The notes: generated from the sequence alone by a model not told the origin. Shown: positions 8,717 to 17,486, counted from the stretch's first letter. The stretch: 64,000 nucleotides of DNA from Mucilaginibacter sp. KACC 22063 (GCF_028736115.1 NZ_CP117877.1:4340001-4404000); one strand, 5' to 3'. Numbers and translations are program-made.

Positions 8717-10258
8717 TTATAATGGATCGTTATTTTCTAAAAGTTCTTTTACCTGTTTTTGTTCTTTATAACGCGGAGCATCCTCCACAAATTTCGGGAA
8801 TACCTCGCGTACTTTATTGTAAACCGTTAACGAATGGCTGGATAACCTGTCGGTACACTCTAAATAATCTATTGCCTGCGTGATTGACATCAGCTGAATA
8901 GCCAATACCTCAAACGAGTTATCGATCACCTTTTTGGCGATCAATGCCGCATTGGTACCCATGCTCACAATATCCTGGTTGTCGTTATTGTTTGGGATAC
9001 TGTGTACATACATCGGGAACGATAGTGTTTGGTTTTCGGCAACCGTTGATACCGCAGTGAATTGCACACCCTGCATACCAAAGTTTAAACCTAAGATGCC
9101 GTGGTTAACAAACGGCGGGAATTTCTGGTTAAGCTTGTTGTTTAACAGATAATTTAACTGGCGTTCTGATAGCATGGATAAACGGGTAACAGCTGTTTTC
9201 AGCTTATCCATTTCCAGCGAAACATAGTCGCCGTGGAAGTTACCGCCATGAAAAACGTTTTGATTTTCATGGTCTATTACCGGGTTATCATTTACCGAAT
9301 TCAGTTCATTAGTTACGGTTTCTTCCGCATGCCTTATGGTATCAAGTACAGGCCCTAAAACCTGTGTAACGCAACGCAGCGAGTAATATTCCTGTACCTT
9401 ATCTTCAAATACTTCCTGATCCAGGTTATCCGGATTATATAAGTGCTCAGAACGGTCGCGTATCATTTGGCTATCCTTCAGCACATCGCGCAACATCACG
9501 CCGATATCACTCTGGCCTTTGTGGCGTTTCACCACATTTAACTCGTACGAGTAATGATCGTCATAAGCTTCAACGATCTCATTCATTAAGGCCGATAGCA
9601 TTACCGACCAGTTCAACAGCTTTTTAGCACGTATGATGTTGATCATACCTATGCCCGTCATAGCTGATGTACCGTTAAGTACAGCTAAACCTTCGCGGCC
9701 GTAAATGGTAAGCGGTTTAATTCCCTGCTCTTTAAACACTTCGGCAGTATCACGAATCTGACCTTCAAAGGTTACTTCGCCCTCACCGATAAGTGTTAAT
9801 CCTAAATGTGCTAATTGCACCAGGTCGCCGCTTGCACCCACTCCTCCATGTTCATAAATACATGGGGTTATGCCTTTATTAATCAGCGTTACCAGTAGTT
9901 CAACAGTTTCGTGATGCACGCCTGAACGGGCTTGCATAAAGCTGTTTAAGCGGGCAACCATTAAGCCTTTAACCAAATGGGCCGGTATCAGGTTACCACT
10001 GCCAGACGAGTGGCTGCGGATCAGATTATATTGCAGCTGCAACAGGTTTTCGTCGCTGATTTTGTATTGAGCCATTGGCCCAAAACCGGTATTAATACCG
10101 TAAATAAGCTTGTTTGAAGCAAAGCTTTTAAGAAAACTATGATTGGTTTTTACTTTTTCTAAAGCAGCAGGATCTAAAGAAACCTCTTGATTATTGAAAA
10201 TAATGTCAGCAAAGTCTTGTAAAGGAAGCGTACTTTGTCCAATTACGATCATGGGCAA
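8717..10258 (-). CDS. aromatic amino acid ammonia-lyase, probably tyrosine ammonia-lyase
   Basis: MIO-dependent lyase of 513 aa; the cofactor forms from Ala142-Ser143-Gly144 (GGVGASGDLVQL), and Tyr53 (IYGINTGFG) is the catalytic tyrosine. The selectivity segment reads NLIRSHSSG. To my recollection the characterised Flavobacterium johnsoniae TAL has the same segment, and the rest of the protein follows it closely. I therefore read it as making 4-coumarate from tyrosine, the aryl starter of flexirubin-type pigments, although automatic annotation may call it histidine ammonia-lyase. No hut genes are near. It is the first gene of the leftward operon. An in-frame ATG two codons downstream is an alternative start. 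Confidence 0.85.
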   Translation of the reverse strand: MPMIVIGQSTLPLQDFADIIFNNQEVSLDPAALEKVKTNHSFLKSFASNKLIYGINTGFGPMAQYKISDENLLQLQYNLIRSHSSGSGNLIPAHLVKGLMVARLNSFMQARSGVHHETVELLVTLINKGITPCIYEHGGVGASGDLVQLAHLGLTLIGEGEVTFEGQIRDTAEVFKEQGIKPLTIYGREGLAVLNGTSAMTGIGMINIIRAKKLLNWSVMLSALMNEIVEAYDDHYSYELNVVKRHKGQSDIGVMLRDVLKDSQMIRDRSEHLYNPDNLDQEVFEDKVQEYYSLRCVTQVLGPVLDTIRHAEETVTNELNSVNDNPVIDHENQNVFHGGNFHGDYVSLEMDKLKTAVTRLSMLSERQLNYLLNNKLNQKFPPFVNHGILGLNFGMQGVQFTAVSTVAENQTLSFPMYVHSIPNNNDNQDIVSMGTNAALIAKKVIDNSFEVLAIQLMSITQAIDYLECTDRLSSHSLTVYNKVREVFPKFVEDAPRYKEQKQVKELLENNDPL

Positions 10259-10274
10259 ATTTTTATTATTTGAG

Positions 10275-10282
10275 CAAATGTA
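10275..10282 (-). promoter_or_regulatory. -7 element of the pigment operon promoter
   Basis: On the minus strand the sequence TACATTTG lies 16 bp before the ammonia-lyase start. It matches the Bacteroidota -7 consensus TAnnTTTG exactly. No clear -33 TTTG is seen at the expected distance, so this is a moderate call. Confidence 0.45.
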
Positions 10283-10366
10283 TAGCTGGTAAATTTAGAA
10301 AAAATCTCTTGTTAAACAGTAACTAAGGTCAGATATAAGCACCATATAAACAGGCAGCTTTCTAAA

Positions 10367-11080
10367 TTATTTTAATTTCTGATCAACAAAGCCAAATACT
10401 TTTTGCAGCAATGGCGTTGTACGGGCCGATAAATTTTTGCGGATGTTCAGTTCTTCCAGCGCAATCTCATAAAAAAGGCCATCAATGGCTTTTTGAGTAA
10501 CATAATCATCAAGATCGGGGTTGACCTTATTAAAGGTAAACGGAATTTTATTATACTGTGTTGCCAGCTGGCTATATAAATTGGTTGCGCCTACATTGGA
10601 GAGGCTGGTATGGATTACCGGCCTGAATTGCGTAGTTAGCTGTGCTGTAGTAGTCCGTTTGAAATATTGAGTAGCTGCATCCTGGCTGCCTAAAAGAATA
10701 TTGGCAGCATCCTGCACGGTCATTTGTTTAAGCGCGTTGATGAAGATGGGTTTGGCTTTCCCTGCAGCGCTTTCTGCCGCACGATTAAGCGAAAGAATTA
10801 CATTATCACAAAGTTTATTTAATCCCAACTTACGCAATGTGGTTTCTGCTTTCTTAGCTTCAGGCGGCATTAAAATTTTAACTGCTGCATTGCCGAAAAA
10901 GCCGTTAAGCGCCGATAGCTGATCTGAACTTTTAGTGGTTCCCTGTTCAAGCGCCTGTTTAAGGCCGCTGATCATTTCGGTATTGGTAGGCAAGGGCAAT
11001 ACTCTTGCCGGTGCCTTATCAAAACTACTTAATGAAATAGCTGCAATCAGCAGCATTAGCGTAAAAATCCCTCTCTTCAT
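10367..11080 (-). CDS. DUF4197 family protein, secreted
   Basis: A 237-aa protein with an N-terminal signal sequence (MKRGIFTLMLLIAAISLSS) and then an all-helical domain. The features of DUF4197 are visible: repeated amphipathic helices, the segment AANILLGSQDAATQYFKRTT and the C-terminal part in which KAIDGLFYEIALEE is followed by NIRKN. The family has no established function that I know of. It lies downstream of the phosphate permease, with a gap of 40 bp, and may be cotranscribed with it. No lipobox cysteine is present, so the protein is probably periplasmic. Confidence 0.8.
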   Translation of the reverse strand: MKRGIFTLMLLIAAISLSSFDKAPARVLPLPTNTEMISGLKQALEQGTTKSSDQLSALNGFFGNAAVKILMPPEAKKAETTLRKLGLNKLCDNVILSLNRAAESAAGKAKPIFINALKQMTVQDAANILLGSQDAATQYFKRTTTAQLTTQFRPVIHTSLSNVGATNLYSQLATQYNKIPFTFNKVNPDLDDYVTQKAIDGLFYEIALEELNIRKNLSARTTPLLQKVFGFVDQKLK

Positions 11081-11120
11081 AGCAAATAAAGAAACGAAAT
11101 ACTTGCCGCTTAGTTTGAGA

Positions 11121-12128
11121 CTATAAATAATGAATGACAGAATAAACCAGGGCGGCTACTATAGCTGAAATAGGAATGGTAATTATCCATGCCCAGATCA
11201 GGTTGATGGTGACACCCCACCGTACAGCCGAAGCACGTTTAGTTAAACCTACACCGATAATTGAACCTGTAATAGTGTGTGTAGTTGATACCGGGATACC
11301 GAAACGCTCGGTGATCAATAAAGTTACCGCACCTGCAGTTTCAGCACTTACACCCTCAAGCGGTGTTACTTTGGTAATTTTAGTACCCATTGTTTTAACG
11401 ATCTTCCAACCACCAGACATGGTACCTAACGCAATAGCAGTATAACAAGCCAGCGGGATCCAGTCGGGCATTTTATGATCACTTGAAATCACCTTTTGCG
11501 ATACCAGGGCTACGTAAATAATACCCATCACCTTTTGCGCATCGTTACCACCGTGTGCAAAGCTCAATGCACCTGACGATACCAACTGTAAACGCTTAAA
11601 CCACTTTTCGGCTATTGCCGGGCGGGCATTTTTACAGATATGCAAGATCAGGATATTGATGATTACACCGATAATTAAGCCGATAATTGGCGCCAGAAAT
11701 ATAAAAAGTACAATGCTGATGATAGGACCAAAGTTTACCGCATGCATCGGGTTTACACCCAAAAACAGGGCATTTGTCATACCTGCGCCTGCAAAACCAC
11801 CTATCAGCGTATGCGACGAGCTTGAAGGTATACCAAACCACCAGGTGATCAGGTTCCAGGTAATTGCCGCAATAAGCCCGGCAAGAATTACATGAATGGT
11901 GATGTACTGTTCAAATACTGTTTTGGCTATGGTATTTGCTACTTTATGGTCTTTAATTAAAAAGAAGGCCAGAAAGTTGAATGCAGCAGCCCATAACACA
12001 GCCTGAAACGGCGTAAGTACCTTTGTTGATACAATGGTAGCTATTGAGTTGGCGGCATCGTGAAAGCCGTTGATAAAATCAAACGCAAGGGCCAGTATAA
12101 CTACTGCAACGAGTATCGTAGTAACCAT
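11121..12128 (-). CDS. PiT-family inorganic phosphate permease
   Basis: A 335-aa polytopic inner-membrane protein with the two PiT signature repeats, GFHDAANSIATIV near the N-terminus (residues 21-33) and GGNDAQKVMG in the second half. The family carries metal-phosphate in symport with protons. About ten hydrophobic helices can be counted. It lies 16 bp after a DUF47 gene, the standard pairing in bacteria, where the DUF47 protein is thought to regulate the permease. The length is that of the short PiT class rather than the ~500-aa PitA of enterobacteria. Confidence 0.92.
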   Translation of the reverse strand: MVTTILVAVVILALAFDFINGFHDAANSIATIVSTKVLTPFQAVLWAAAFNFLAFFLIKDHKVANTIAKTVFEQYITIHVILAGLIAAITWNLITWWFGIPSSSSHTLIGGFAGAGMTNALFLGVNPMHAVNFGPIISIVLFIFLAPIIGLIIGVIINILILHICKNARPAIAEKWFKRLQLVSSGALSFAHGGNDAQKVMGIIYVALVSQKVISSDHKMPDWIPLACYTAIALGTMSGGWKIVKTMGTKITKVTPLEGVSAETAGAVTLLITERFGIPVSTTHTITGSIIGVGLTKRASAVRWGVTINLIWAWIITIPISAIVAALVYSVIHYL

Positions 12129-12144
12129 GAAAAGTTTATATTGC

Positions 12145-12795
12145 TTAGGCGTTTTTAACTAAGATAGATTCCATAACGTTGGCTGCGTCTTCACACATAT
12201 CTGTGGCTGTCTCTAAGGCTGCCAATATCTCTTTATGCTTAATTACTTTTAGTGCGTCTTTTTCGTAAAGGAACAAGTCGGCAACGGCGCGGTCAAACAC
12301 ATAATCTGCCTGGTTTTCAACGCTGTTGATGCGGATGCATGAATCTGCAATGTTACGCACATTACGAAGATCTTTCAGTTCGCGTACGGCTTTCTCTAAA
12401 TCAATACTTGCCTGCAATATCAGTTCAGACAGTTTTGAAATCGGCTCGTTCACCTCCTCTATACGGTACAGTAACATACGGTTAGCCGAACCCTGAATAT
12501 TATCAGCCACATCATCAATAGCTGAGGCTAAAGCGTGAATGTCTTCACGGTCAAAAGGAGTAATGAAGTTTTTGCCTAATTCAAGGTAAACCTGGTGCGT
12601 AATTTCGTCACCCTTGTTTTCCAGTTTGTCAATTTGTTTAAACAGCTCTTCGCGGGTAGCGGTGTTGTTAGTGTTCACTGCTTCTACTAACACAGTTGCC
12701 ATAGCAACTACATTACTTGCAGCTTGTTCAAACAATGGGAAAAATACTTTTTTATCTTTCGGTACAAAATACTGGAAAATACTGTTTAGTGACAT
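12145..12795 (-). CDS. DUF47/PhoU-like regulator of PiT transporter
   Basis: A 216-aa, all-alpha cytoplasmic protein with the PhoU-like pattern of E/D-rich helices. Examples are LENKGDEITHQVYLELGKNF, which leads into DREDIHALASAIDDVADNIQG, and later ENQADYVFDRAVADLF. Such acidic clusters bind metal ions in PhoU folds. DUF47 genes are paired with pit genes and are believed to modulate phosphate uptake; this one lies 16 bp upstream of the permease. A -7 promoter element at 12810-12817 gives the pair its own start, separate from the kinase gene upstream. Confidence 0.9.
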   Translation of the reverse strand: MSLNSIFQYFVPKDKKVFFPLFEQAASNVVAMATVLVEAVNTNNTATREELFKQIDKLENKGDEITHQVYLELGKNFITPFDREDIHALASAIDDVADNIQGSANRMLLYRIEEVNEPISKLSELILQASIDLEKAVRELKDLRNVRNIADSCIRINSVENQADYVFDRAVADLFLYEKDALKVIKHKEILAALETATDMCEDAANVMESILVKNA

Positions 12796-12809
12796 GATAC
12801 TAATTTTGA

Positions 12810-12817
12810 CAAATGTA
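12810..12817 (-). promoter_or_regulatory. -7 element upstream of the DUF47-PiT pair
   Basis: TACATTTG on the minus strand matches TAnnTTTG and lies 14 bp before the DUF47 start codon, in the 44-bp gap after the sensor kinase gene. No good -33 element is seen. It suggests that the phosphate genes can be transcribed apart from the kinase operon. Confidence 0.45.
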
Positions 12818-12839
12818 CGGTTACTATGTTAAGTTAATG

Positions 12840-13910
12840 TTAACTCTTTAATCCAGGTAAAGTCTGAAAAGGAAGCGGCAAACCCTGATGTACTTTCTGT
12901 AACGTAAAGCCGAAAGTAGAGCCAATACCTTCTGTACTGCGTACGCTTATGGTTTGCTGATGTGCCTCAACTATATGTTTTACAATGGCTAAACCTAAGC
13001 CAGAACCACCTATCTCGCGTGATCGGCTGGAGTCGGTACGGTAAAAACGCTCGAACAAACGGTTCAGGTTTTTTTCTTCAATACCATGGCCGTCATCTGT
13101 TACTTCAATTAAAACCTGGTCATGCAATTCAAAAAGACTTACGGCAGCAGTACCATTTTCTTTACCATATTTTAACGCGTTATCCAACAAATTGGTAAGC
13201 ACCTGTGTAATCTTATTTCTGTCGGCATTAACCAAAATAGGTTCATCATATTTTTGCTTAAAAACAAGCCTAATATGGTGCTGGCTCGCCTTCATTTCCA
13301 TGGATTCCAGCACTTCCTTAATCAGGTCGTTAATTTTAAACTTGCTGTAGTTAATAGGGATCTCTCCGCTTTCGAGTTTTGAAATTTCATCCAGGTCCTT
13401 AATCAGATAAGTTAAGCGGGTAACGTTTTTTGATGCTTTTTGCAGAAACTGGCGTGCCATGTCCACATCTTCAAAATCATCGTCTACGATGGCATCAATA
13501 TAACCCTGTATGGCAAAAAGCGGGGTTTTAAACTCGTGCGAGATATTGGAAAGAAATTCTCTGCGAAATTTCTCCTGGCTTCTAAGCGCATCAATTTCCG
13601 TTTTTTTCTGACGAGCCCATTCCTTCACTTCTTTTTCTACATCATTGATCGGGTCAGCGCTGGTACTCTCACCTAAGGCATCGCGAAGGTCGCGGCCAAG
13701 CTTCAGGTTGTGAATCAGCTTGTAGATGATCTTGATCTTCGAGTAAACATATTTTTCGATAAGGTAATAGAAGACCACAAAGCTGATCAGAAAGCTGGCG
13801 CCAAAGGTGATGCTCATGTCGTACCAATTATGCCGGAAGTAGTAATTAACGGCCGACAACGCGAGGGCTACCGCAAGGGCATTAATAAATATGAGTACAC
13901 GAAATTTCAT
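12840..13910 (-). CDS. orphan membrane sensor histidine kinase with minimal sensor domain
   Basis: A 356-aa kinase. Two transmembrane helices (about 3-23 and 34-52) enclose only some ten outside residues, the layout of intramembrane-sensing kinases. Then come a linker, the HisKA helix with phospho-accepting His125 (SNISHEFKTP) and the ATPase domain with NLLDNALKYG, DDGHGI and GGSGLGLAIV. No response regulator lies near. The gene begins 9 bp after the stop of the methyltransferase gene, so it belongs to the type III PKS operon by spacing, although the phosphate transport genes follow. It could be a PhoR-like kinase or a sensor of membrane lipid state; the sequence does not decide. Confidence 0.85.
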   Translation of the reverse strand: MKFRVLIFINALAVALALSAVNYYFRHNWYDMSITFGASFLISFVVFYYLIEKYVYSKIKIIYKLIHNLKLGRDLRDALGESTSADPINDVEKEVKEWARQKKTEIDALRSQEKFRREFLSNISHEFKTPLFAIQGYIDAIVDDDFEDVDMARQFLQKASKNVTRLTYLIKDLDEISKLESGEIPINYSKFKINDLIKEVLESMEMKASQHHIRLVFKQKYDEPILVNADRNKITQVLTNLLDNALKYGKENGTAAVSLFELHDQVLIEVTDDGHGIEEKNLNRLFERFYRTDSSRSREIGGSGLGLAIVKHIVEAHQQTISVRSTEGIGSTFGFTLQKVHQGLPLPFQTLPGLKS

Positions 13911-13919
13911 AATCTAAAT

Positions 13920-14615
13920 CTACGACTTATAAATTACGATACGCCATCTGAAGGCCCATCTCCATTGTAATCTGTAATTTTTTATACCGGCCATTGCCAG
14001 CAGTTTTTTTAATTCTTTGCGTGTAAAGCTGCGCTGCACAGAAAGTGGCCCGTCATAACTGGCCATTTTATTATTAAACAGCCTTGTTATAGCTACAACT
14101 GCATAATACAACACCCAATGCCGGTGAAGGTCTGTAATAATGATGCCCCTTTTAGCCGCCCGATACATTTTGCTGATGAGGGCTACCCACTCATCATCTG
14201 TAAAATGATGCGTAAATAAGCTTGAGATAATAACATCAAACTGATTTTCTGCAAAATTATCCTGCAAAACATCAGCCTTTACATAACCGATGTTAGGAAA
14301 AGCGGCTGATTGTTGCCGGGCAAAGTTAATAGCAGCAGGAGCGGCATCAACACCGGTCAGTTTTAAATTTATATTAAGTTTTCGCGCCCATTGCGCAATG
14401 GCTATCAGCACATCCCCGCCTCCACAACCCCAGTCGCTTATGATATTTTTATTATCGACCGGAAATTGTTTTAAAGCATTTATGATGGACTGATGGCCGC
14501 CAAACAATGCATTCATTTTAGCAAGGCCGGCCAATACCGGGTCAATCTCGCTTGAGGGCAGGTTAAAATCATCCATTAATTCGGCTGCTACCGAACGCTC
14601 GCTCAGGTCAATCAT
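13920..14615 (-). CDS. class I SAM-dependent methyltransferase of the type III PKS operon
   Basis: A 231-aa Rossmann-fold methyltransferase with motif I ISDWGCGGGDVLIAIAQWA at about residues 59-77. It also has an acidic residue at the end of strand 2 (LTGVDAAPAAINFAR) and motif FDVIISSLFTHHF. The family is close to the UbiE/ubiquinone-type and small-molecule methyltransferases. It lies between a flavoprotein gene (29-bp gap) and a sensor kinase gene (9-bp gap). In this context it may methylate a hydroxyl or ring carbon of the polyketide, as methyltransferases do in bacterial alkylresorcinol and quinone pathways. The substrate is inferred only. Confidence 0.8.
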   Translation of the reverse strand: MIDLSERSVAAELMDDFNLPSSEIDPVLAGLAKMNALFGGHQSIINALKQFPVDNKNIISDWGCGGGDVLIAIAQWARKLNINLKLTGVDAAPAAINFARQQSAAFPNIGYVKADVLQDNFAENQFDVIISSLFTHHFTDDEWVALISKMYRAAKRGIIITDLHRHWVLYYAVVAITRLFNNKMASYDGPLSVQRSFTRKELKKLLAMAGIKNYRLQWRWAFRWRIVIYKS

Positions 14616-14644
14616 AAATTATCTTTATTATATAAATCGACGCA

Positions 14645-15769
14645 TCAGGCAAAAGGTTTGCCATGCGTTTTACTAATAAGATAATTTGTTACCGGAGGCA
14701 ACATTTTCAGGGCGCGGAGTGTAAGATCGGTTGTGGTATTATTTCCAAACAAGCGCTGCAATTGCCTGCCTATCCAAAGGCGCTGTGCAAAGTGCTTGTT
14801 CCAAACGGTTGTGTATTCCTGTTCAAGCAAGCCACGGCGCTGCGCATTGAAATTGCCAGCCTGATAATGCTTGATGACAATGTTAGATAGGATCTTTGCC
14901 GAGTGTATCGCCATCGTCATGCCGTTGCCGCAAAGCGGTGCAATCATGCCGGCAGTGTCACCGCTCATTAAAATATGTTGTTCAACGGGCTGCTTCTTTT
15001 CAAAAGAGATCTCATTGATCACTTCAGGTTTATCCAGCAAAAACTCTGCGTTGGTGAAAATCTGGCGCAGGTACGGGTTCTTAAGTATTATGTTTTGTTC
15101 CAGCTCTGCCAGGTTGCCGTATTTACGCAGATCATCGCGGTGTGCCAGGTAACACATGCAATATTTATCGCCATCTACCCTGCTGATACCGCAGTACCCA
15201 TTTTGGTAATTATTGAGCTGGATCACATCATCCGGAAAATCAGTCTTAATATGAAACTTTACAGCCAGGTAAGGGCTGCGTTTATAAAAGAAGTCCCGTT
15301 TCAGTTTCTGATCAAGATTGGACCGTTTACCATATGAGCCTATCACCATGGGAGCTTCCAAAATTTCATTTGGGATAGTTACCTGAAATTCGTCACCGGC
15401 AAATTGCACATCCTCTACACGGGTATTCAGCAAAAATTTCACGCCTTCGGCTGCTGCCTTTTGATAAAGATAATGATCAAACGTGTAGCGGCTTAACCCA
15501 AAACCACCCAAATCAAGTGTTTGAGATAGCTTTGTTCCGTTTGCCGAAGTTACCTGTAGCCGTTTGATGTGCGAGGCACCTAGATCGTCAACATCAATAT
15601 CAAGGCTTTTAAGAAACGGGCGTACCTCGTTAGAAATATATTCGCCGCAAACCCGGTGAAAAGGATAAGTTTTTCTTTCAATTACAGTTACCGATAGCCC
15701 TGCACGGTTAAGCAATAGGCTATTAAATAAACCGGCAAGCCCCCCGCCAATGATAATTACATCGCTCAT
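14645..15769 (-). CDS. FAD-dependent oxidoreductase (geranylgeranyl-reductase/hydroxylase family)
   Basis: A 374-aa flavoprotein with the dinucleotide motif GGGLAG (8-13), the ERK acidic end of strand 2, and the segment FHRVCGEYISNEV (Cys41), typical of the geranylgeranyl reductase/PHBH-like group. The second FAD motif GDTAGMIAPLCGNGMTMA is near residue 270. Members either reduce prenyl double bonds or hydroxylate aromatic rings. Next to a type III PKS, both a ring hydroxylase (as SrsC in Streptomyces) and a polyprenyl reductase acting on a prenylated product are reasonable. It begins 10 bp after the PKS stop. Confidence 0.82.
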   Translation of the reverse strand: MSDVIIIGGGLAGLFNSLLLNRAGLSVTVIERKTYPFHRVCGEYISNEVRPFLKSLDIDVDDLGASHIKRLQVTSANGTKLSQTLDLGGFGLSRYTFDHYLYQKAAAEGVKFLLNTRVEDVQFAGDEFQVTIPNEILEAPMVIGSYGKRSNLDQKLKRDFFYKRSPYLAVKFHIKTDFPDDVIQLNNYQNGYCGISRVDGDKYCMCYLAHRDDLRKYGNLAELEQNIILKNPYLRQIFTNAEFLLDKPEVINEISFEKKQPVEQHILMSGDTAGMIAPLCGNGMTMAIHSAKILSNIVIKHYQAGNFNAQRRGLLEQEYTTVWNKHFAQRLWIGRQLQRLFGNNTTTDLTLRALKMLPPVTNYLISKTHGKPFA

Positions 15770-15779
15770 GGCAGTATAA

Positions 15780-16877
15780 TTAATGCATTTGAAGTACCAT
15801 ACCCTCTACCGTAAGGCCTGGACCAAAGGCGAAACTTAATATCCGTTTGCCGGAAAAATCCCCCGACTGCATCATTCTTTTAAGCACAAACAATATTGTG
15901 GCTGATGACATATTTCCGTATTCGCGCAATACCTCGTAAGCGTAGGTATTACTTTCTTCGGGCAGCTCAAGCGCATGCTCCACCGCTTCCAGTATTTTTT
16001 TACCACCCGGGTGGATGGCATAAGCCCCAATTTTGCCTATATCCAAACCTGCATGTTTAAGCAAACGGTGTGTTATAGGCTTAATATAATTTTTGATTTG
16101 TTTAGATACCCGCGATGTTAAACGCATCTCGAAACCGGTATTGCCTACATACCAGCCCATCTCATTACGGGCTTCCGGCAAAAATTCGGTATAAAAACTT
16201 TCCATGGCAATACTGCCGGCTTGGGCGTTGCTTTCAACTAATACGGCCGCTGCCCCATCTGAAAAAAGCGAATTAGCCACCCAGTTATCAAGCGTATTAT
16301 GTTTTTGAAAGTGCAGCGTACATAGCTCAACACTTACGATTAATACTTTAGCGTTTGCGTTTGCCCGGCAAATGTAATCAGCCGTTTTAAGTGCGTTTAC
16401 TGCACCATAACAACCCATAAATGTAATACAGGTACGCTCGGTATGGCGGTTAAGCGCAAGGCGTTCAACCAGGTCAATATCCAGCCCGGGTGCATACATC
16501 CCCGTACAGCTAACGGTAATCAAGTGGGTAACTTGCTGATATATATCTTCCGAACGGCCTTTTAAACAATCTTTAACAGATTCAACAGCAACATTAATTG
16601 CCTGCTGCTGGTAAACCTGCATACGCTTTTCTGTAGGAATAAAGGGCTCCAGTCCGGCATTTTTCTCAAAGAATGAAAAATCATCCGGATTGGTATAACC
16701 AAAGTCGGGAATTACCGAATAACGATAGTTTATTCCGGCATGGTCATAAATACTTTTAAGGCGTGATCTGTTAATGTCATTCAGCGCAAAAGCATTGGCC
16801 ATAAACTGAAAAATATCTGTCTGGTCAATTTTATTTTCAGGGTTGGCTGTACCTATTGCGCTTATGCAACTGCTCAT
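15780..16877 (-). CDS. type III polyketide synthase (chalcone/stilbene synthase family)
   Basis: A 365-aa homodimeric condensing enzyme that uses CoA-bound starters and malonyl-CoA without a carrier protein. The triad is complete: Cys156 in TFMGCYGAVNAL, His289 in AIHPGGKKIL and Asn322 in YGNMSSATI. The length is right for bacterial members (alkylresorcinol, alkylpyrone and PhlD types). It starts 6 bp after the YceI stop and is followed by a flavoprotein, a methyltransferase and a kinase gene. The cyclisation mode and starter cannot be read from the sequence. A fatty-acyl starter giving a phenolic lipid is my inference from the YceI and UbiA neighbours. Confidence 0.92.
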   Translation of the reverse strand: MSSCISAIGTANPENKIDQTDIFQFMANAFALNDINRSRLKSIYDHAGINYRYSVIPDFGYTNPDDFSFFEKNAGLEPFIPTEKRMQVYQQQAINVAVESVKDCLKGRSEDIYQQVTHLITVSCTGMYAPGLDIDLVERLALNRHTERTCITFMGCYGAVNALKTADYICRANANAKVLIVSVELCTLHFQKHNTLDNWVANSLFSDGAAAVLVESNAQAGSIAMESFYTEFLPEARNEMGWYVGNTGFEMRLTSRVSKQIKNYIKPITHRLLKHAGLDIGKIGAYAIHPGGKKILEAVEHALELPEESNTYAYEVLREYGNMSSATILFVLKRMMQSGDFSGKRILSFAFGPGLTVEGMVLQMH

Positions 16878-16883
16878 ATATAA

Positions 16884-17420
16884 TCAGGGTATCTTGTTTG
16901 TTTCTACTTCTATGGTTATGGTAGCTTCGTTGCTAAGCATTAAACTTTTACCACCTACGCCAAAATCCTGGCGATTAATTTTAAAACTTCCCTTAAAAAC
17001 GGCGGCTTCACCCTTTTCAGTATAGGTGAAAGGCACCTCAATGCTTTTTGTTTTATCTTTTATAGTTACGTTAAAAACACCTGTATAGTTGCCTGCGCTT
17101 TTGCGTTTGAATGATACCGACTTCATGGTAATTTTCGGATACTTCTGCACATCAAAATAGTCATTGCTTTTCAGGTGGTTATCGCGCATGTTGTTTTCAG
17201 AATTAATGCTTGCCGCATCAATTGAGGCATCAATGCTGCTGGTATTCAGATGAGCATCATCAAAACGGATATCAGCGGCAACCTCGCCAAATACACCATC
17301 GGTATTGATACCCATATTTTTGATCTGGTATTTAACAGATGATCTGGTTACTGTTTGTTTTACCTGTGCAAAGGCAACCGTAGCTGCCAACATCAACGTA
17401 ATAAGAATATACTTTTTCAT
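16884..17420 (-). CDS. YceI-family periplasmic lipid-binding protein
   Basis: I start at the ATG at 17420, which gives a clean signal peptide (MKKYILITLMLAATVAFAQ); the longer frame adds eight residues in front of it. The mature part is a YceI lipocalin-like barrel: ADIRFDDAHLNTSSIDASIDA, then NMRDNHLKSNDYFDVQKYP and TVEVPFTY-like strands. YceI proteins bind polyisoprenoid or amphiphilic lipids in the periplasm. It is the first gene of the type III PKS operon, with 6 bp to the PKS, and divergent to the UbiA gene. This supports a hydrophobic, perhaps prenylated product that is carried or protected outside the inner membrane. Confidence 0.88.
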   Translation of the reverse strand: MKKYILITLMLAATVAFAQVKQTVTRSSVKYQIKNMGINTDGVFGEVAADIRFDDAHLNTSSIDASIDAASINSENNMRDNHLKSNDYFDVQKYPKITMKSVSFKRKSAGNYTGVFNVTIKDKTKSIEVPFTYTEKGEAAVFKGSFKINRQDFGVGGKSLMLSNEATITIEVETNKIP

Positions 17421-17437
17421 ATTTTTACTAATGTATT

Positions 17438-17445
17438 CAAACATA
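17438..17445 (-). promoter_or_regulatory. -7 element of the YceI-type III PKS operon
   Basis: TATGTTTG on the minus strand matches TAnnTTTG and is 17 bp before the chosen YceI start codon, inside the 66-bp divergent gap to the UbiA gene. No clear -33 box is present. Confidence 0.45.
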
Positions 17446-17486
17446 TATAAAATATATGACGTAAGTATTACTACCTTGGTTTACTA

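Noticed and set aside
8717..10258. Histidine utilisation (hut) gene
   Set aside because: No hutU, hutI or hutG nearby; the gene is the first of the aryl-polyene operon and its selectivity segment fits a tyrosine ammonia-lyase.
12840..14615. Two-component system with an adjacent response regulator
   Set aside because: The gene next to the kinase is a methyltransferase with a SAM motif, not a receiver-domain protein.
14871..15337. Overlapping rightward open frames opposite the FAD oxidoreductase
   Set aside because: No recognisable motifs, no promoter, and completely covered by a well supported gene on the other strand.
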